A stretch of DNA of 64,000 bases, taken from Isoetes taiwanensis. Taxonomy: Eukaryota > Streptophyta > Lycopodiopsida > Isoetales > Isoetaceae. The stretch's first letter is position 1, and each line of letters starts with the position of its first letter. The translations under genes were made by a program, and so were the position numbers. The stretch lies in assembly GCA_021234155.1 (NCBI GenBank), contig JAJEKV010000004.1, forward strand, positions 31,136,368 to 31,200,367, in the 5' to 3' direction. The notes beneath the pieces were generated by a model. That model did no database searches. It was not told the origin of the DNA and saw only the letters and a program-made list of their open reading frames with translations. Shown piece after piece: positions 58,530 through 64,000 of the stretch.

Positions 58530-59120
58530 ACATGGGATATAGAAGGGTAGGTGAAGGTGAATAAAAGACATATTGAAAAATACAAGCGTTAGCAACAAAA
58601 GGTATAGCCAAACTCGTCCAAGTTGGGTGACACATCTTCATTTGTTTGCATACAAGTTATGTGATAGTGATATGAGCCAACAAGCCTTTCGACATAGAAG
58701 GGTAGGTGAAGGTGAATAAAAGACATATTGAAAAATACAAGCGTTAGCAACAAAAGGTATAGCCAAACTCGTCCAAGTTGGGTGACACATCTTCATTTGT
58801 TTGCATACAAGTTATGTGATAGTGATATGAGCCAACAAGCCTTTCGACATTCTTTTGGCTTTAGAATGTGGAACAGGGGATATAGAAAGGTGAATAAAAG
58901 ACATATTGAAAAAATACAAGCGTTAGCAACAAAAGGTATAGCCAAACTCGTCCAAGTTGGGTGACACATCTTCATTTGTTTGCGTACAAGTTATTGAAAA
59001 ATACAAGCGTTAGCAACAAAAGGTATAGCCAAACTCGTCCAAGTTGGGTAACACATCTTTTGAGTCCAAGTTGAGCCAACAAGCTTTTCAACATTCTTTT
59101 GGCTTTAGAATGTGCAATAG
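58530..59120 (+). repeat. Tandem array, units of about 90-177 bp
   Basis: Four partial units share GAATAAAAGACATATTGAAA and CAAGCGTTAGCAACAAAAGG. The TATTGAAAAA word recurs at about 58571, 58726, 58903 and 58992, so spacing varies (155, 177 and 90 bp). The first unit overlaps the right end of segmental copy B. Confidence 0.85.
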
Positions 59121-59232
59121 CAGTGTGATGGTGGTAGTGGCGACACTCGCAGTTGTTTGTAGTGTGTGCTTTAAGATGTTTGTTGTGTGTCATTTTTCTT
59201 CAACCTCAACTATAAAAAGAGCGTATCAAGTA

Positions 59233-59402
59233 CACCAAAAGAAGAAATAAAAAGGAGAGAACAATATATAAAAGATGGTCCATATGCAACCAAGACAAGA
59301 ACAAATCTATTGGGTACACCACAAAAGAAGAAATAAAAGGGAGAGAACAATATATAAAAAGATGGTCCATATGCAACCAAGACAAGAACAAATCTATTGG
59401 CA
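59233..59402 (+). repeat. 86-bp tandem duplication
   Basis: Two near-identical units, each with GAGAACAATATATAAAA and CATATGCAACCAAGACAAGA. Confidence 0.9.
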
Positions 59403-60430
59403 AGTCATTTCTCTTTTTTTGATAACATATATATGTACAAAAAACTTATTGCGGCGGTCAAAGAATGTGAGCGTCAAGCTTGACAAAACTTCAAAAAGTT
59501 GAACCCATTTATCAACTCAAATATGGAGAATTCTCCAAAATATTTAGAAGCCGCATAGAAAATTATGTGAAGTGGAACTGGCAAAGGGAACTAGTTCTTG
59601 CTGTACCCAATATTTTGACCATCATTATGAAGGTCACAATCACAAGAGCCTCAATCTCCCATGCATACCTATAAATAAAATATCTAAGGTGGCCTATTTA
59701 AAATATCAAGGTTTATTAATATTAGGAGTAGTTAATGAAATTCATAGGGAACAATACAAATGCAAACCAGTGAATCTCATTGTCCCTACTCAAATGTGCT
59801 CCCTATTCATTCTCTAAAATTCTTGTAGAACTTCAGGTGAATTAAAAAATTCAGACTGTAGATAAAGAAGTCCTGAATTTTTTGTTTTGTTTTTTTTCTA
59901 TAAATAATGTTGTTGGAACCAAGATGTACATGCTTTTATAGTCATTGAAATGAATTATGAGCATGAGTAGTTTTCCAATTTGTTTGACATTGATGCTAGC
60001 TTTTTCTCCATATATTTTCTTTTTGTTTTGATCTGCCGCCCTAAAATGAAGCTGGCATACTCTGTTAATGGTTGGGTGTTTGTATGTTATATAGCAATTA
60101 ATTTAAATGCAAGAATTGATTGAAGAAATTGCTAGCAAAAGGGCTTCCATATCAAATCAAATGCAGAGTACCTGCCTTGCCTTCCAATGCCGCTATTGAA
60201 TTATCCACAATTTTAGTGTTCTGTCAACCTGGCCATCTGAGAACGTAACAGAATTAATGAGAAAATTACGCTGAACAGAAAGAAAATGGAACATATAAAA
60301 TTATTACCCAGAAGGAGGTTGCGAAGAAAAAGTGTAGAAGGATAACATATGTAAACTAGCCATTGAGCTGGCTCTCTCCATTTAGTGTTAAGCGAAGTAA
60401 TATTGACCTAATTCGAGAATGCATCTTTAT
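59403..60430. other. No gene seen
   Basis: AT-rich, short frames only, no motifs recognised. Confidence 0.5.
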
Positions 60431-62559
60431 TGTGACGTCCCTACTTCATCTGATGCTCCCATCGTGATAAAAGCCGTGGTTCAACTCTCTCGGCAACCAA
60501 GAAGTTGATGGAGGCGTTCACTACGACACCAATCCCTTGGCAAGGAATCGATGAGGAAGAATGGGCGTGTCATTTATCCGTCTTCCCTCCGGGACCCGTT
60601 CTAGGCTAGCGGTTTTAAATAAACATGAGCATATGACATCAAATATAAAATAGCTCCACCTCAACGGGTGGCTCACCATAGCATCACAGTGCAGCGCGTC
60701 AACAACATCATCATGGGGGAGATCCCACCCAAGGCTCCCGGACTCAAGAGGCATGGACTAACGGCTTGGGTCTCGAAGCGATTGCGGATTGCAATTCATG
60801 TCAATGGATTGGGTTGGCATAGGAACATGGTTTGTTGGGTAGTCCTCTCCATCCACCCCTCCCTCAATGCATACTGCGGAATAGGTTTATAAGTCTTGGG
60901 AGGGCCCGGGTAGCTGGCACAGGATGCATAGCCAAAGGGCTACTCCTTCGTTTCATCTCCCCTGGTCCCCAATGAGGCGAGGGAGGAGATCCACTCCCCT
61001 CAAAGGTATGCATGCTGCCCATCCTGGTGACGCCGAGGACCGCTTTACTGTCGACTTGAACCTCATGGAAGGTGACACATCACCCAAAAGGTGTAGAGCC
61101 CATGCCTTGCCCTGCGTAGTGGCAAGCCGATTAGGCCTAGCCCGCTAAGATCCCCTCGTAGGCTTTGCACACGAGGGATCGATATGCCATGGGACATGTC
61201 TTCCTTATCCATCGATCTAGCCCCGCCACCCACAGCCAGGCGGGCTCTTATGCACAGGCCGCATTAATTGGGAATTAATGAGGCTATCTAGATACATCGA
61301 CTCGCGAAGCTTTCAAGGTCTCTACCCCCTTCCCAATACCGCAATGTGAGCGCGATAGAATAGAACATCATCACATAGAACCGAAATACGAGAATAACAT
61401 CAAATCTATCTACCTAAACATACATGGTTAGGTTCCTTTGTTAGGGCTTGTGATCTCCCTATCTATAAGGCTGCTAAGGCTAATCTAACATGCTAACCCG
61501 ACTCATTGCGGACTAAAAGGCATTGCACAATAGAATCACCGTTTACCTTCCACTTCGGGTTGTTCGCACACCTCGAATACATCCATGCCTTTGCTTGGGT
61601 CAAAGGCTAATCTTGAGGGATTTATTGCAAAGGCGAAACACTTAATATCCGCAATGAATTAGCAGCTTGGCTTACGCCGTAATGACCAAGAGTCAAATAC
61701 AAAAATGGAAAAGGTTTAGGTTTCCATTTTTTTCATACGACCTTTAGAGTTAGGGCTGTGCGACATATGGGGGTTGCCCTGGCTGAAGCGTTTGTAGACA
61801 TGTGCAACATAAGAGCTGCCCCTGTGGTGCAACTCCCACGCATTTCCGCACATGTCTTCAAGGTGACATGTACCAGTGGCATGGCAATATAATATAATGA
61901 TTACACCGTGAGCATAAGGCCGAACGCCAATCTTCTGCACCTTTGAATTGATGCTATCCTCAACATCACGAAGTCTCCCTCCTTGGAAACCTCAAGATGA
62001 TCTATACAACACATTTCATGGATGCAATTTTTTATAAGAATTACCCCAAGTGCATGATGGTTTAAATGTTATACCATATCCCTTGTTCCATAACATGCTA
62101 GTAGTAAGGTGATTTTCAACCCCATTTCTATACATTAACATTTAACATTCACAAACTTTTAATATGCACACTTATCATCAACGTAGAGTTCAATTTACTC
62201 TAAAGTTTGTCTCCTTGCAACACATTATGACAAAAACATATATTGCAAGTCTTCGTATCAAGGACCCTTCGCTAGATCCTCCTAATGGCCTACAAATCAA
62301 TATCACTAATGCTAAGAGACATATTTATTTACTATAAAGTTGGTTGCCAGGAACCACCCATTTAATTATACTTAATTAACTATGTGGATGCAAGACCACC
62401 TGAAGAGGATGCTCCATCGCGGGCCATGGAGACACTCTATAATTCCTAGGATGATCACTCATGCCACAACTGCCGCCCTAGAAGGTGGAGGATAGGCTGC
62501 CCTCCCCGTAGTAGGCATCGACCAGATGCTTTCTATCAATGTAACTTTCGCGATTGCTC
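60431..62559. other. Unclassified; possibly 3' LTR/UTR of minus-strand chromovirus
   Basis: Part of it (about 60880-61330) is clearly GC-richer than its surroundings, with no coding features. Its place downstream of the minus-strand gypsy relic would suit an LTR, but no LTR ends or matching copy were found. Confidence 0.35.
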
Positions 62560-64000
62560 CATGAATTGGAGGCACGCTTCTTCAAATCGACAGTAAGATC
62601 CATGTAGCTTCACCGCATAAGTGCGTCCACTTCACTAGGTATTGAGAAGTTGGAGATCTTCTTGTTTTCTTTATAGCACCTCGGCCAGAACCTCGATGAT
62701 CTCGTTGGTCGCCCTGTCATTTCCAGCACTTCGCTGTCTCCAATACCTCTCGATGGGAGTGTGTCTCTTTGGGAGACTCACGGAAGATTCTATGGATTTT
62801 AGATGTATGGATTTTGAGATGTTGGCGCATCCAAACCCCTCAGGATTGGTTACCTACTCTTTGGTTATCATCCCAATGGCCCAGCCCATCTTGGAGCAAT
62901 GGCAATTGTCGTGATGCGAGCTTCTCGCTTGTTGACCTTAATCTTCCACACGCCACCCCTACTTGAACTCTCTTATTGTTCTCAGGTTATCGACATGCTC
63001 TTCTGCCGCTTCCTTGTTGCTAGAAGATAACCTCGCACTTCCTCTTCCAATTGTTGCATATCTAGCATCCGCCGATACTTCTACCTTGACATGGATTGTA
63101 GCTAAATGTCTCGAGTCAAGCATTGTAGTCGAGTTGATCGCGAAACACTTAAGGATCATGAGCGTTATAGTATGCAAACTCCACCGCGAATGTAACCTCC
63201 CACTTTGATTGCTTGTTCCGCACGCAATTCCTCAACATACCTTTTGGCATTCGATTTGTATGCTCCATCCGCCTTATCTATCCGAGGGTGATATGATGTG
63301 TCATCACGCCTTCGCTTGGCTGATTATGAAGAGGTTCTACAAAATGCACCTCATGAACTGCATCCCTATCAAAGATTATCTCCCCTTGGCATCCCATGGA
63401 GCTCTGAAGATTTCAGAACAACACGACAAAAGATCCAATGCCATATCTGTAATGGTTCTAACGCCTCGAATAAAGTTTCTCTGCCCTCACGACATATTTA
63501 CATTCTCTAATATACCTCGCTATCTGTTTTCCGAAGCCTAGCCAATAGTAGCTACTTCTTATCTTGAAGTAAGTAGCATGGTCGCGCTATTATTGTATGT
63601 CATGAGGTTAACTTCTCGATTCCTGATGACTCCTATATGCACACTTTGTTCTTATTGTCAATAGGTTATCGCCTTTTAAAATGCTTGAAGGCTTCCCTCT
63701 TTGTTCGCTCTGCCTCCTTAGAAAAAGCTTCTGCCCATGCTTTTAAAATCTCAACCGCTAAGTAATGTCTTCTATCTTCGCCAAACTCACCCGGTGTGAG
63801 TGTTGATATGGTGAGCATTTACGTGGACTCTCGCCGTCAAGAGGTGCCTTGAGGCGCTCGCAACCACGCGAGCCGCTTCAGCTTATACACGGTCAAAATC
63901 ATACCCCTCCAGAACTCCATCCATCTCCCCTTGGTTTCGTTAAGATATTATGATTGCGGAAGACGTGACTTCAGATCACGAATCCACACCATATTCATAG
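62560..64000 (-). mobile_element. Third Ty3/gypsy chromovirus relic, minus strand, runs off window
   Basis: Reading minus from the window end: RNase H C-terminus (VVADALSR-like block, about 63870), REAFKHFKR, a zinc-region relic with SCYYWLG-like coding, MPKGDNL, RMEHTNR...LRNCVRNKQSKW, VEFAYYNA, and a QYLVKWTH...EATWI chromodomain block near 62600-62650, ending in FMEQS. All are heavily frameshifted. Block by block it matches the plus-strand element at 27.65-30.5 kb. Confidence 0.75.

Larger units (their letters stand above)
50978..58577 (+). repeat. Segmental duplication, copy B
   Basis: Direct-orientation partner of 31120-43126. Relative to copy A it lacks the 4.45-kb LINE, the extra 40248-40685 sequence and the TTC expansion. 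It carries instead a minus-strand LINE at 57588-58261. The right end runs into a tandem array. Confidence 0.93.

Noticed and set aside
60880-61330. Ribosomal RNA fragment suggested by higher GC
   Set aside because: No recognised rRNA core sequence could be identified.

Overview
This is a transposon-rich piece of a land-plant nuclear genome. The evidence is one intron-rich RRP12-like gene with plant-style short introns, L1-type LINEs with a zf-RVT C-terminus, tRNA-derived SINEs and a CACTA DNA transposon. A Tcn1-like chromovirus (a lineage known from fungi and seed-free plants) and LINEs whose 3' tails are short tandem repeats suggest a fern or another seed-free plant. That last step is inference; no species is assigned.

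Layout. 1-5.0 kb: a decayed L1-type LINE with a poly(A) tail and an unrecognised 0.6-kb segment before its 3' UTR. 5.56-13.58 kb: a chromodomain Ty3/gypsy element (LTR, gag, protease, RT, RNase H, integrase, chromodomain). Its integrase is split by a 3,260-bp CACTA element with 15-bp terminal inverted repeats and a GAA target duplication. 13.6-19.7 kb: non-coding DNA with a near-perfect long inverted repeat, degenerate repeats and a dioxygenase-like pseudogene scrap. 20.1-27.1 kb, minus strand: the only apparently intact host gene, an RRP12-like ribosome-biogenesis factor. I resolved 19 exons whose phases all join into 1,289 codons plus a stop. 27.65-30.5 kb: a second decayed chromovirus. A relative of it lies on the minus strand at 62.6-64.0 kb and runs out of the window.

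31.1-43.1 kb and 51.0-58.6 kb are two directly oriented copies of one segmental duplication. They share an L1 3' fragment, a decayed YADD-type LINE, two internal tandem duplications and a SINE head. After the copies separated, copy A gained a near-complete 4.45-kb LINE, a second truncated LINE end and a TTC expansion. Copy B gained a truncated minus-strand LINE and a tandem array. Between the copies lies a pyrimidine/T-rich non-coding tract, including a 983-bp insert with a hairpin at its 5' end flanked by perfect 39-bp direct repeats.

Apart from RRP12, almost every coding signal is a broken retroelement. I found no operon-like or defence-like system. The most informative material is the insertion history, which can be read from nested elements, empty and filled paralogous sites and microsatellite-tailed LINEs.
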